From CAZVYN01 sp964631125 (GTDB lineage: Bacteria > Eisenbacteria > RBG-16-71-46 > CAIMUX01), in NCBI GenBank assembly GCA_964631125.1, contig CAZVYN010000008.1, positions 17,009-81,008 on the forward strand: a stretch of DNA of 64,000 nucleotides. The letters run 5' to 3'. Each line of letters opens with the position of its first letter. Position 1 is the stretch's first letter. Positions 33,405 to 43,200 of the stretch are shown here, in pieces. Made by a program: the position numbers and the translations under genes. Below the pieces are notes generated by a model. It saw only the letters and a program-made list of their open reading frames with translations, was not told the DNA's origin and did not search any database.

Positions 33405-33563
33405 CGACGCAAGGTCGAGCTTGTTCAGCCGTGCGTCACGGCGCCGGGAACAGGCTCCGGAGTAGCTGCCGGCGAATGACGCTTGGGCCCAGTCCGATCG
33501 GACGCGATACTCCCCAGCCATGACTCCACCGACCGACCGACTTCCGCCGGAGACGTGCTCGCG

Positions 33564-36500
33564 ATGACTTCATCGCAGGATCACGATCCGTCCGACGAGA
33601 CCGACGAGACCGTCGGTTCCCATTCAGCGCCCCCACCGGCCGACTCGAGCGCCAGCTTCCACCCCGGCGACCTCCTCGCCGATCGCTATCGCATCGAGTC
33701 GTTCCTCGCGCGAGGCGGGATGGGGGAGGTGTACCGCGCGCTCGACGTGGAGCTCGGTGTTGCCGTTGCGCTCAAGACGATCCGTCCCGAGATCGCGGCG
33801 GATCCGGCGGCGCTGCGGAGTTTCAAGCAAGAGGTGTTGACCGCACGGTCGGTCACGCACTCCAACGTTTGCCGCATCTACGATCTCTGGCGACACCACG
33901 ACGACGCGCGCGATGTCTCGTTCCTCACGATGGAGTTCTTGCCGGGCGAGACGCTTTCATCTCGGCTGCGCTCCGGCGGAAAGTTGAACGGCGCCGAGGC
34001 GTTGCCGATCGTGCGGCAGCTCGCCGACGGACTGGATGCGGCGCATCGAGCGGGGATCGTCCACCGTGACTTCAAGAGCGCGAATGTGATCCTCGCGCCC
34101 GGCAAGGGCGCGGAGCGCATCGTGATCACTGACTTCGGACTGGCGATGGCGGCGGAGTGGACGGGGGACGACGTCGCCGTCGGCGGAGCGGTGGCAATCC
34201 TCTCGGGCGATACGGATGCGACCGTCGACTCGCTCGATCCACGCGGAGCGCAGATCTGCGGGACGCCGGCCTATATGGCGCCGGAGCAGGTGCGCGGCGA
34301 GCGCGTCGGGCCGGCGGCGGATCTCTATGCGCTCGGCGTCACGCTCTTCGAGATGCGGACGGGACAATTGCCGTTCCGCGGGAGGTCGCCCCTCGAGACG
34401 GCGCAACTCCGCCTCACGACGCCCCCGCCTCGTCCGAGCTCGATCGCGGAGCTGGAGCCCGAGTGGGAAGTAGCGATCCTCAGGCTCCTCTCGCTCGATC
34501 CCGCGGAGCGGTTTGCGAGCGCGGGCGAGGCGGCGCAATCTCTCGTCGCGAACGTCAACCGGGCGGACGGAGCGCCGGCCGCTCTCGTTTCTCCCTCCTC
34601 TCGCCCGAGACACTCGCTTCCGGCGGAACACGACGCATTCGTCGGAAGGCGAGATGTCCTTTCCTCTCTCTCCGCGCTCTTGGAGCCCGCGCCCGCGTTG
34701 GTCACGCTGCTCGGCATCGGCGGCACAGGCAAGACACGTCTCGCGCGCCGTTACGGATGGGAGAGTCTCGAGCGTTGGCCGGGCGGGGTCTGGTTCTGCG
34801 ATCTAGCAGACGCGCGCGATGGGAACGGGATCGCCTCGGCGGTCGCCGCGGCGCTGGGCGTCTCGCTGACCAGAGGCGATCCGGTAGACCAGTTGGGGCA
34901 CGCGATCGCGGGGCGCGGGCGGGCGCTCCTTATCTTGGACAATTTCGAGCAGATCACCGCGGAGGCGGAGGCGACGCTCGGGCGGTGGCGCGCACGCGCG
35001 AGGGAGACGTCGTTTCTCGTCACGACGCGCGAACGCCTCCAACTGGGCGGAGAGAGTGTGGTCGAGGTCGAGCCGCTGGATCCCGAGACCGAGGCGGTCG
35101 AGCTGTTCCGAGAGCGGGCGCGAGCGCAGCGGCCGGGGTTCGAAGTGACCGATGAGAACCGGGCGGCGGTGATCGAGATCGTTCGGCTGCTCGATGGCCT
35201 GCCGCTCGCCATCGAGCTCGCGGCGTCACGCGTGCGCCTGCTGTCGCTCGAGCAGTTGCGTGAGCGGTTGGGCGATCGGTTCGCGGTGCTCGCCAGCTCG
35301 AAACGGGGGCGACACGGAACTTTGCGCGCGGCGCTGGACTGGTCGTGGTCGTTGCTCACGGCTTGGGAGCAATCGGCGGTGGCGCAGGCGTCGGTTTTCC
35401 AGGGTGGGTTCACGCTGGAGGCGGCGGAGGCGGTGATCGATCTGTCGGGGTTCGAAGACGCGCCGATGGTCTTGGATGTGATCCAGTCGTTGGTGGACAA
35501 GAGTTGGTTGCGGGCGCGAGTGGTGCTGCAGGCGCCGCGGTTTTCGATGTACACGACGGTGCAGGAGTATGCGGCGGAGAAGGAAACCGCGGAACTTCGT
35601 TCCGCGGTTACAGCGCACGGCGCCTACTTCGCCACGAAGGGCGCGGAGAAGGCAATCACTGCGCTGAGCCGCCGAGGCGGGGTCGCGCGACGAGCGGCGC
35701 TACGCGTAGAGCTCGACAATCTGATCGCGGCTTGCCGCGCCGCGCTCGCGGCTGGGAACGAACAGGTCGCAGGACTGACCTATGTCGCGGCCGCTCATGT
35801 GCTCGCTCTCCAGGGGCCGGCCGGCGCCTCGGTGGAACTCGGGCTGAACGTGCTGGGCGTCTCGAGGGATCCAACCCTGCGTGCCCGCGTGCTCTCCGCG
35901 TTGTCCTTCGCGGAAAGAGCGGCAGGCAAGATGCGAGCGGCGCAGCTTCACTGCGAGGACGCCGTCGCCATCTATCGCGCCGCGGGCGCCCGCAGTTCCG
36001 AGGGGGACGCGATCCTGAGTCTCGGCACGCTCTGTTTCGATCAAGCTCGGATGGACGAGGCTCGATCCCACATGGAGGCGGCGCTCACGATCAGCCGCGA
36101 GGGGAGAATCCGGAATCTGGAGTGCGGGTCGCTCCAGCTCCTGGGTCTGTTCCAGCGACGGTTGGGACAGTCGGAGCAAGCGCGATCGAACCTCGAGGCC
36201 TCCCTCGCCATTGCGCGCGAGAAGGGATACTGGCGCTTCGAGGCAGCCGCGCTCGGCAACTTAGGCATGATCCTACGGGACCTGGGTCGATTCGAGGAGT
36301 CCCGTTCGGCCTATGAGGCCACGATCGCGATCCACCGCGAAACGGGCGAACGGGGAGGCGAGGGCATCACGCTCGGCAACCTCGGAGCTCTGCAAGCCGA
36401 GCAGGGACGCACCAGCGAGGCGACGTCTTCGATGGAAAAGGCTCTCGCGATCAGCCGCGAAGTGGGAGAACGTCGCTTCGAGGGGCATGTCATTGGAAGC

Positions 36501-37019
36501 TTGGGTACTCTGTACGTGACGATGGGTCGGCTGGACGAAGCGAGAGTCTCCCTCGAGGCCGCGCTCGCGATCCACCGAGAAACGAACAGCCCGCGCGGAG
36601 AAGGTGACGTGCGCCGCTACTTGGCCAGCCTTTCTTTCCGCGAGGGGCGGCTGGAGGAGGCTCGAGCCCACTTCGAGGCATCGCTCGCCATCCAACGAAC
36701 GCTGGGCGACCGAATCTTCGAAGGCGTCACCCTCGGCCTGATCGGATCTCTCCTCGTCGAATCGGGCCAGCCGGCGGAAGCGCGTCGCTTCATCGACGAC
36801 GGCATCGCGGTTCTCCGTGAAGTCGGCGACCGCTTGAGACTCGCAACGGGCCTCTGTCACCTCTGTTCGTTGGAGCTCGAGGAAGGGAATCTCGACGCGG
36901 CGCGGACGGCTCTGGCCGAGGCCGAGGAGATCTCCGGGGCGCTCGAGGTAGGAGAATCGGACCTGGAAAGAGACGTCGCGAAGCTGCGCGAGGCGCTGAG
37001 GAAGAAGACGGAGGCCTGA
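33564..37019 (+). CDS. Ser/Thr protein kinase with NB-ARC-like ATPase and TPR repeats (1)
   Basis: An 1151-residue cytoplasmic signalling protein. Residues about 40-310 are a complete eukaryotic-like kinase: G-loop LARGGMGEVYRA, lysine in VALKTI, HRDFKSANV, DFG and APEQVRG. Residues about 345-620 are an AfsR/NB-ARC-type ATPase with Walker A GIGGTGKT and LLILDNFEQ. From about 730 to 1130 there are about ten TPR repeats (A-x-x-x-x-E-x-x-L-A-I type). The layout is STAND-like: TPRs sense a partner, the ATPase switches and the kinase signals. A similar protein is encoded at 40284-43574. The ATG at 33564 is the likely start; 33483 is the first in-frame ATG. No membrane helix is seen. Confidence 0.9.
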   Translation: MTSSQDHDPSDETDETVGSHSAPPPADSSASFHPGDLLADRYRIESFLARGGMGEVYRALDVELGVAVALKTIRPEIAADPAALRSFKQEVLTARSVTHSNVCRIYDLWRHHDDARDVSFLTMEFLPGETLSSRLRSGGKLNGAEALPIVRQLADGLDAAHRAGIVHRDFKSANVILAPGKGAERIVITDFGLAMAAEWTGDDVAVGGAVAILSGDTDATVDSLDPRGAQICGTPAYMAPEQVRGERVGPAADLYALGVTLFEMRTGQLPFRGRSPLETAQLRLTTPPPRPSSIAELEPEWEVAILRLLSLDPAERFASAGEAAQSLVANVNRADGAPAALVSPSSRPRHSLPAEHDAFVGRRDVLSSLSALLEPAPALVTLLGIGGTGKTRLARRYGWESLERWPGGVWFCDLADARDGNGIASAVAAALGVSLTRGDPVDQLGHAIAGRGRALLILDNFEQITAEAEATLGRWRARARETSFLVTTRERLQLGGESVVEVEPLDPETEAVELFRERARAQRPGFEVTDENRAAVIEIVRLLDGLPLAIELAASRVRLLSLEQLRERLGDRFAVLASSKRGRHGTLRAALDWSWSLLTAWEQSAVAQASVFQGGFTLEAAEAVIDLSGFEDAPMVLDVIQSLVDKSWLRARVVLQAPRFSMYTTVQEYAAEKETAELRSAVTAHGAYFATKGAEKAITALSRRGGVARRAALRVELDNLIAACRAALAAGNEQVAGLTYVAAAHVLALQGPAGASVELGLNVLGVSRDPTLRARVLSALSFAERAAGKMRAAQLHCEDAVAIYRAAGARSSEGDAILSLGTLCFDQARMDEARSHMEAALTISREGRIRNLECGSLQLLGLFQRRLGQSEQARSNLEASLAIAREKGYWRFEAAALGNLGMILRDLGRFEESRSAYEATIAIHRETGERGGEGITLGNLGALQAEQGRTSEATSSMEKALAISREVGERRFEGHVIGSLGTLYVTMGRLDEARVSLEAALAIHRETNSPRGEGDVRRYLASLSFREGRLEEARAHFEASLAIQRTLGDRIFEGVTLGLIGSLLVESGQPAEARRFIDDGIAVLREVGDRLRLATGLCHLCSLELEEGNLDAARTALAEAEEISGALEVGESDLERDVAKLREALRKKTEA

Positions 37020-37031
37020 GGGTTCGGATCG

Positions 37032-38036
37032 ATGCACCTTCTCATCACCATCGACACGGAAGAGGACGACGCTTGGGGCTCGAAGCCGGGCGTGACAACG
37101 GAGAACGTCACGTATCTGGCGCGCTTCCAGGCGCTCTGTGATCGCTATGAGTTTCCGCCGACGTGGCTGACGACGACGGTGGTGCTCGAGGATCCGCGGT
37201 TCGCGCATACGCTGGGGCCATCGGTTGCCGCGGGGCGCGCGGAGATCGGGGCGCATCTGCATCCGTGGAACTGTCCGCCGTTCGCGAACGGCGCGCCGCC
37301 CGATCCGACCGAGCGCTTCTACGGCTTCGAGATTCCGGTGACCGAGTACCGCGCGAAGATGGAGCGGGTCGTCGAGCGGATCACGCGCGACTTTGGTGTG
37401 GCGCCGGTGAGTCATCGCGCGGGGCGATGGGGGTTCACGCCGGGGATGGTTCCGACCTTGCTCGAGCTCGGCCTGCGCGTCGACACGAGCGTGACGCCGC
37501 ATACCTCCTGGCATCGCTCCAAAGGGAAGCGCGACGGCGGGGGCGGGTCGGATTTTCGTGGAGCGCCGTATCTGCCGTACTGGCTCGATCCCGCGGATGT
37601 GCGGAGGCCGGGGAACTCGCAGATGCTGGAGCTGCCGACGACGGTGCTGTTCACGGAGGGGCCGTTCGCGTCGGCGCAGAGTGGGCGGCGGTTCGTGGAT
37701 GGGGTGCGATATGGCGCGGTGGGGAAGGTGCTCCAGCGAATGGGGTGGACGGGGAAGATGTTCCGGCCTTGGCATGGGCACGGGGCGAAGGAGCTGGCCA
37801 AGATCGCGGAGCAGGCCGAGGGACTCGGCCTGCCGTATGCCATGCTCATGTTCCACAGTTCGGAGCTGATGCCGGGGGGGTCTCCTTACAATCCGGATGC
37901 GGCCTCCATCGAGCGGTTGTACGGGCTCTTCGAGGAGCTGTTCACGACGCTGCGATCGCGCGGGGTAACAGGCGCGACGGTGCGGCGGTTCAGCGAGCCG
38001 TACCTGAAGGGGGAGGTCTCGGCGCTTCGGGGCTGA
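37032..38036 (+). CDS. NodB-type polysaccharide deacetylase-like protein
   Basis: A 334-residue protein of the carbohydrate esterase/WalW-like class. The family motifs are motif 1 TIDTEEDD (5-12), motif 2 EIGAHLHPWN with H-x-H, and motif 3 SHRAGRWGF. There is no signal peptide, which is common for WalW-like members of polysaccharide loci. It probably removes N-acetyl or other acyl groups from a sugar. It follows the kinase gene by 12 bp on the same strand; no functional link is evident. Confidence 0.88.
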   Translation: MHLLITIDTEEDDAWGSKPGVTTENVTYLARFQALCDRYEFPPTWLTTTVVLEDPRFAHTLGPSVAAGRAEIGAHLHPWNCPPFANGAPPDPTERFYGFEIPVTEYRAKMERVVERITRDFGVAPVSHRAGRWGFTPGMVPTLLELGLRVDTSVTPHTSWHRSKGKRDGGGGSDFRGAPYLPYWLDPADVRRPGNSQMLELPTTVLFTEGPFASAQSGRRFVDGVRYGAVGKVLQRMGWTGKMFRPWHGHGAKELAKIAEQAEGLGLPYAMLMFHSSELMPGGSPYNPDAASIERLYGLFEELFTTLRSRGVTGATVRRFSEPYLKGEVSALRG

Positions 38037-38152
38037 GAGGATTTCTCGAGAAACGCATGTCCATCTCCGCGCCGTTCCTGCGCGTCTTTCGATGAGGCCA
38101 GCCACCTCAGACGACACAACCGCAGGCACGGAGAGAGAAGGAGAACCTGGAC

Positions 38153-39391
38153 ATGCCCCGCATTTCTGATTCGAAGATCGGCCGGACGGCCGGACAGTTG
38201 GCCGAACGGTCGGCCGGCCCGCTGGCGGGAGTGCTGGCCGGCTTGGCGTTGCTCGGCCTAGTGAATGGGACGGCGCCCGCCCAAGTGGTCGAGAGCTGGA
38301 CCCTCACGATCGACAGCTCTACGACCCAACCCGTGGCGACGGGGCTCTTCGCCTTCGACGCGGCGGACGACGTGATCGTCCTGGCGGAGGGCGCCCTCCG
38401 CGCGGGCCAAGAGAGCGAGCCGTACGACCAGGGTTGGTTCGGGCCGGCCGGCCACACTCGGCTGTCGCGGTTCGGCCAGCCGGTCGGCAACGGAATGCCG
38501 TTCGGAGCGCTCGTCGGCGGATTCGGCTCCGATGTGACGCAGTTCGAACAACTGGGACGCCTCGGCGCCTTCGCGGTCGCGCTGACGGAAGTCGGAGAAG
38601 AGTTCCACGTCGCGCTCAACATGTCCGACTCCGACCTCGCCGCACTCGAAGGCTCGGTCACGATCACGTTGATCTACGTTCCGGCGGGGAGTGCGGATGT
38701 TTCGGAGATCACGATCACTGCGGGCAGTCCCGACGAGATCCCGACTGGGTTGACGGCAGATTCCGGAGACAAGTTCGTCGTGCTCCCATACGCCGCGGTG
38801 CGCGCGAATGCGGTCGGCGCCAATCCCTACAGCAACGGCTGGTTCTCCTCGGCGGGTCGGATTCAATTGACGCGCGCAGGACAGCCGGCCGTGACCGGTC
38901 CGTACGGCGCGCTCTACGGCAGATACGCCGGAGGATCCAATTTCTTCATCGGTGACGGCGGGTGTTGGATCACGCAGCCGGCGGATCTCGGACAGGAGCT
39001 GATGTTGCTCACGAACATGTCGGCGGCCGATCGCGCGACGCTCGTCGGTCGCTACGTCGCCAACGTGATTCGCGTTCCGGCGCCCGCGCCCGCGGCCGTG
39101 CCGGGACCTGACGCGATCGAGTACGGCCTGTCCTCCTCGCCGAATCCGATGAACGGCGCGGCGACGATCCGCTACCAGCTTCCGCAGGCGGGACTCGCGC
39201 GTGTGCGGATCGCGGATGCGACTGGACGTTGGGTGCGGACTTTGACCGACGGAACCGCTCCGGCCGGCGCGCACGCGATTCAGTGGGACGGCGCCGACGA
39301 TCGGGGTGAGTCGCTGCCCGGGGGAATGTACTTCTTCCAACTCAGCACCGATGCCGGTTCGCGCGCGGGGCGGATCGTGATCAGTCGCTAG
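38153..39391 (+). CDS. Secreted protein with two LecA-like domains and FlgD-type tail
   Basis: A 412-residue exported protein. The signal peptide ends near A-P-A-Q (about 41-44). Two related domains of about 125 residues (about 45-170 and 180-315) show a PA-IL/LecA-like pattern. Domain 1 has FGPAG, GMPFGALVGGFG and FHVALNMSDSD; domain 2 has GPYGALYGRYAGGSNFFIGDG and LMLLTNMSAAD. A C-terminal FlgD-type module follows: SSSPNPMNGAATI, RIADATGRWV, IQWDGADDRG and GGMYFFQL. Sugar binding is inferred from the domain pattern. AAGGAG precedes the ATG. Its end overlaps the convergent ECF sigma gene by 11 bp. Confidence 0.75.
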   Translation: MPRISDSKIGRTAGQLAERSAGPLAGVLAGLALLGLVNGTAPAQVVESWTLTIDSSTTQPVATGLFAFDAADDVIVLAEGALRAGQESEPYDQGWFGPAGHTRLSRFGQPVGNGMPFGALVGGFGSDVTQFEQLGRLGAFAVALTEVGEEFHVALNMSDSDLAALEGSVTITLIYVPAGSADVSEITITAGSPDEIPTGLTADSGDKFVVLPYAAVRANAVGANPYSNGWFSSAGRIQLTRAGQPAVTGPYGALYGRYAGGSNFFIGDGGCWITQPADLGQELMLLTNMSAADRATLVGRYVANVIRVPAPAPAAVPGPDAIEYGLSSSPNPMNGAATIRYQLPQAGLARVRIADATGRWVRTLTDGTAPAGAHAIQWDGADDRGESLPGGMYFFQLSTDAGSRAGRIVISR

Positions 39392-40043
39392 CGCGCGAGA
39401 GTTCTCGCCAGAGCCAGCTCTTCGCGAACCGCCAGTCACGGACGACGGTTCGCGTCGCCACTCCCAGAATCTCGGCCGTGTCGTCGAACGTCATTCCGCC
39501 GAAGTAGATCAGTTCGACGACACGGAGTTTGCGGACGTCTTCGAGGCCGAGACGTTCGAGGGCGCGGTCGAGATCGAGGGCGTCGATCGGCGTAGCCGAG
39601 TTGTTGTCCCAGAGACTCTCGTGCAGGCTGACGCGTTGTTGTTCACCGCCTCGCCTCTGCGCTCGATGCGCGCGCGCGTAGTCGATCAGAACCCGCCGCA
39701 TGGTCGTCGCGGCCAGTGCCAACAGGTGACCGCGGCCCTGCACCTGCGTGTGCGTCTCTCTCGCAAGCCGCAGGTAGGCCTCGTTGGCGAGTGCGGTGGG
39801 CCGGAGGGTGTGTTCGGCGCGCTCCCTCCGCATCAAGTGGCTCGCGAGCCCGCGGAACTCGTCGTAGACCAACGGCAAGAGATCATCGAGCGTGCTCGGC
39901 TCGCCTTCGGTCACCTGTTCGAGGACATCCTGCGCGAAGCGCTCGATGGCGGAGGCTTCTTCGGGGGTGGCGCTGGGCGTGGCGCTGGGTGCGGCGCTGG
40001 GTGCGGCGTCTGGCGCGCGATCAGGACGTTCGAACTCTTTCAT
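39381..40043 (-). CDS. ECF sigma factor of the kinase-linked class
   Basis: A 220-residue sigma-70 family protein. After a low-complexity N-terminus (an A-P-S-A/T repeat, about 12-28) come region 2 (LLPLVYDEFRGLASHLMRRE, LRPTALANEAYLRL) and region 4 (ELIYFGGMTFDDTAEILGVATRTVVRDWRFAKSWL). It resembles the TIGR02999 group, whose genes commonly lie beside Ser/Thr kinase genes, as here. No anti-sigma factor gene is present, so control by the neighbouring kinase is likely. The start at 40043 has GGGAG upstream; an upstream in-frame ATG falls inside the 52-bp palindrome and is not credible. Confidence 0.92.
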   Translation of the reverse strand: MKEFERPDRAPDAAPSAAPSATPSATPEEASAIERFAQDVLEQVTEGEPSTLDDLLPLVYDEFRGLASHLMRRERAEHTLRPTALANEAYLRLARETHTQVQGRGHLLALAATTMRRVLIDYARAHRAQRRGGEQQRVSLHESLWDNNSATPIDALDLDRALERLGLEDVRKLRVVELIYFGGMTFDDTAEILGVATRTVVRDWRFAKSWLWRELSRASD

Positions 40044-40129
40044 GCCGTTTCTCCCGATGAGGCGTCTTGCGAGTTCGACCGAGGGTACACGCGAAGGCGT
40101 TTCGCGGGTGGCATCGAGGGAGTTGGGGC

Positions 40130-40181
40130 TTGTGAAAAATGGTGCAACTATTGCCGGCAACAGTTGCACCATTTTTCACAA
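40130..40181. repeat. 52-bp palindrome, copy 2
   Basis: Identical over all 52 bp to the element at 1005-1056, including the single mispair, in the same orientation. Here the pairing extends outward (GGGCTTGTG / CACAAGCCC), so this copy may be the more complete one. It lies 102 bp past the stop of the kinase gene and 86 bp before the ECF sigma start. Confidence 0.85.
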
Positions 40182-40210
40182 GCCCGGGCGATCCCCCGAG
40201 GCGTCCGCGC

Positions 40211-40289
40211 GTCTCATGCGCGTCTCATGCGTCTCATGCGTCTCATGCGTCCATGCGTCCATGCGTCCATGCGTCCATGCGTCTCATGC
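40211..40289. repeat. 8-9-bp tandem array (GTCTCATGC / GTCCATGC)
   Basis: Nine units: four GTCTCATGC, four GTCCATGC and one more GTCTCATGC, with a two-base spacer after the first. The last unit contains the stop codon of the kinase gene (40284-40286). The array lies between that stop and palindrome copy 2. Confidence 0.92.
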
Positions 40290-43200
40290 GCGAGTCGCGC
40301 TCGCCCACTTCACCATCTCCCCCAAGCTCCGCGCAGCGCCGCGTTCATACGCGGCGGTGAACGGCTCGTCGCCGATTCTCTCGCGAATCGAGAGGCGCGC
40401 GGCGTCGAACATCCTTCGTTGGCCGTCGAGCAGCGGCAGGCGCTCCTGCTCGTAGGCGCGATCGAGTCCACCGAGCGTTTCGGCGAATGACGCCGGATCT
40501 CCCATCGCGTCGGCCAGACGACCGAGCGCGAGCAAAACCGAGCAGACGCCCGACGAATTGCCGAGCTTGGAGCGGATGCGCAGCGACTGGACCAGATGTG
40601 TGCGCGCCTCGTCGAAGCGGCCGAGCGCCGTGCAGGTGTCGCCGAGATTGTGCAGGCAGAGCGCCATGCCGGGCGCATCCCGCGCTTCGCGGTGCACTTC
40701 GAGGGCTTCTTGGATCGGCGCGAGCGCTTCCTGCGGACGTTGCAGGATCTCCAGTGCGCGGCCGATGCTGAGCAGCGCTTTGGACGCGCCCAAACGGTCG
40801 CCCAACTCGCGGCTGAGGCGGAGTTGTTCCTCGAAGAGCGCCTTGGCCTCGGCGTGCTGACCGCGGACGCCGTGAATCGCGGCCATGTTGCCCACGCTGG
40901 TGGCGACTCCCGCGCGGTCCCCCACTTGCTCGAAGAGATCGCGGGCCTCGCGCCACTGCGCTTCCGCTAGATCGATCTCGAGGGCGAACCAGCTGACGGC
41001 GCCGGCGTCGCGCAGCCCGCGCGCGAGAGCCGCGGGATCGCCGAGTTCTCTCGCCATCGCAATCATCCGGAGCGAGGCGTCGTCGGCGGCGGGGCGATCC
41101 TCGAGCATCGCCAAGGTGCGAGCGAGTCCTCCCCACACGGCGATGCGGTCTTTCGGATCGACCGCCGCTCCGTCCAACGGCAACTCGAGCACGCGGCGGA
41201 GGTAGGCCACGCCCTCTCGCCAATACCCGGCCATGCTCCAGTAGCGGCTGAGTCCAGCGGCCAGGGTGTAGACGCGCCGGGCCCACCGTCGGCGCAGGCA
41301 GATCTCCAACGCGTCGACCAGATTGGTGTGCTCGACGTCCATGCGCGCCAGCCATTCCAAACTCAGCCCCTGCTCGCTGGCCTTCGGCGAGAGCATCTGT
41401 GTGAGTTGATCGACGTAGCGACCCTCGGTTCGCTCCGGTTCCTCGTCGCGTCGCGCGAGACGATCGCGGGCGAAGCGTTGGATCGTCTCCAGGAAGCGGT
41501 ATCGAGCCTGACGACCGCCGTCGAGATTCTCCACCTCGACGAGTGAGCGCTCGACCAGACGCGCGAGTAGATCGCACTGCTGCCAGGTCGACAGGCCGTC
41601 GCGCGCGCAGACCGCCTCTGCGAGTTCGAGTGTCCATCCGCCGCGAAACACCGACAGACGCTCGAAGAGCAGTCGCTCCGAGCGGCCGAGGAGTCGATAG
41701 CTCCAACTCACCACGCCGGCAAGCGAGCGGTGGCGCTGCGGTCCGCGTCGCTCGGGCGTCCCGAGCGAAAGCGGGTTGGCGCGGAGTCGCGCGAGGATCT
41801 CTTCGGCCGGCAGGGCGCGCGAGTGCCCGGCGGCGATCTCGATCGCGAGCGGCAGCCCATCCGCACGGCGGCAGATCTCGGCGACGGTGGCGAGCTGTTC
41901 GTCGCGCAGTTGGAAAGACGGTTGCCGCGACCGTGCTCGCGCGACAAACAGTCGGACCGCCTCGCAGGAGCGCAGCGCGACGGGGTCGTCGGTTTCGGCC
42001 GGGAGTCCGAGCGGCGGTAGCACGTAGACCTGCTCATCCGGCGAACCGAGCGGCGCGCGGCTTGTCGCGAGCACCGAGACGCCGCGGCAGTTCTCCAGCA
42101 AGTCCGCGATCCATCCACCGGCTGCCTCCAGCAGATGTTCGCAGTTGTCGACCACGAGGAGCGCTTGCCGGTCGCCGAGCAAGCGTGTGACCGCCTGTGC
42201 GCGCGAATCGCCCGAAGCGCCTCCCTGGACATCGCGAACGCCGAGGGCGCGCGCCGCCAGGCCGCCGATCTGCTCTCCACTCTGTTCCCCACTCTCGATC
42301 GTCGAGAGGTCGACGAACCAGATTCCGTCGGGAAAGCGCGCCGCGGAGCGGGCGGCGGCTTCCAAGGCGAGGCGCGTCTTGCCGGCGCCTCCTGGGCCGG
42401 TCAGCGTCAGAAGTCGATGGCCGCCGAGGAAAGTCTCCACCTCCGCGCGTTCGCGTTCGCGTCCGATGAACTCGGAGAGACGGCGCGGGAGATTGCCGCG
42501 CGCGGCGGAGGAGTCGACCGACTCGACCGCGAAGAGCGCTCGGGCTCGCAAACGCAGGAGCTCCTCGTCCAAGACGCGCCGCGCGTCGGCCGCGGAGGGT
42601 CTCGTCTCCGCGTCGAGCGAGATGAGTCCGTGCAGTAGGTCCACGATCGGACGCGCCAGCGTGTCGGGCAGCGCGCTCCAGTCGATGTGCGCGCCGGCTT
42701 CGGGGCCCGAGGCGTCGACCGGCGAACGGTGATCGAGGGCGGCGCGCCGGGCGAGACACTCGTAGAGCACACAGCCGAACGACCAGAGGTCGGACGCCTC
42801 AGTGAGGGCGTCGCCGCGCGCCTGTTCGGGGCTCATGTAGCCGACGGTGCCGCACGGGCTCCCCGACGCGCCGGGATTGGTCTCGGGAGTGAACGCGAGA
42901 CCGAAGTCCAAGACCTTCACCCATCCGTCGGGCGTCACGCGGATGTTCTGCGGCTTCAGATCGCGGTGCACGACGCCTTGGGCGTGCGCAGCCTCGAGCG
43001 CGGCGGCGATCTGCCGTCCGAACTCGAGCGACGCGGCCAGCGGGACTTCCTCCGAGCGCAGCCTCTCGGCCAGTGTGGCGCCCGGCACATACTCCATCGT
43101 CAAGAACGAAGCGGTCTCGGAGGCGCCGTCGATGCGTTGCTGACTCTCGATCTCGACCAGCTCCTCGAACGAATAGACCTGCGCGACATTGGGCTGGCTC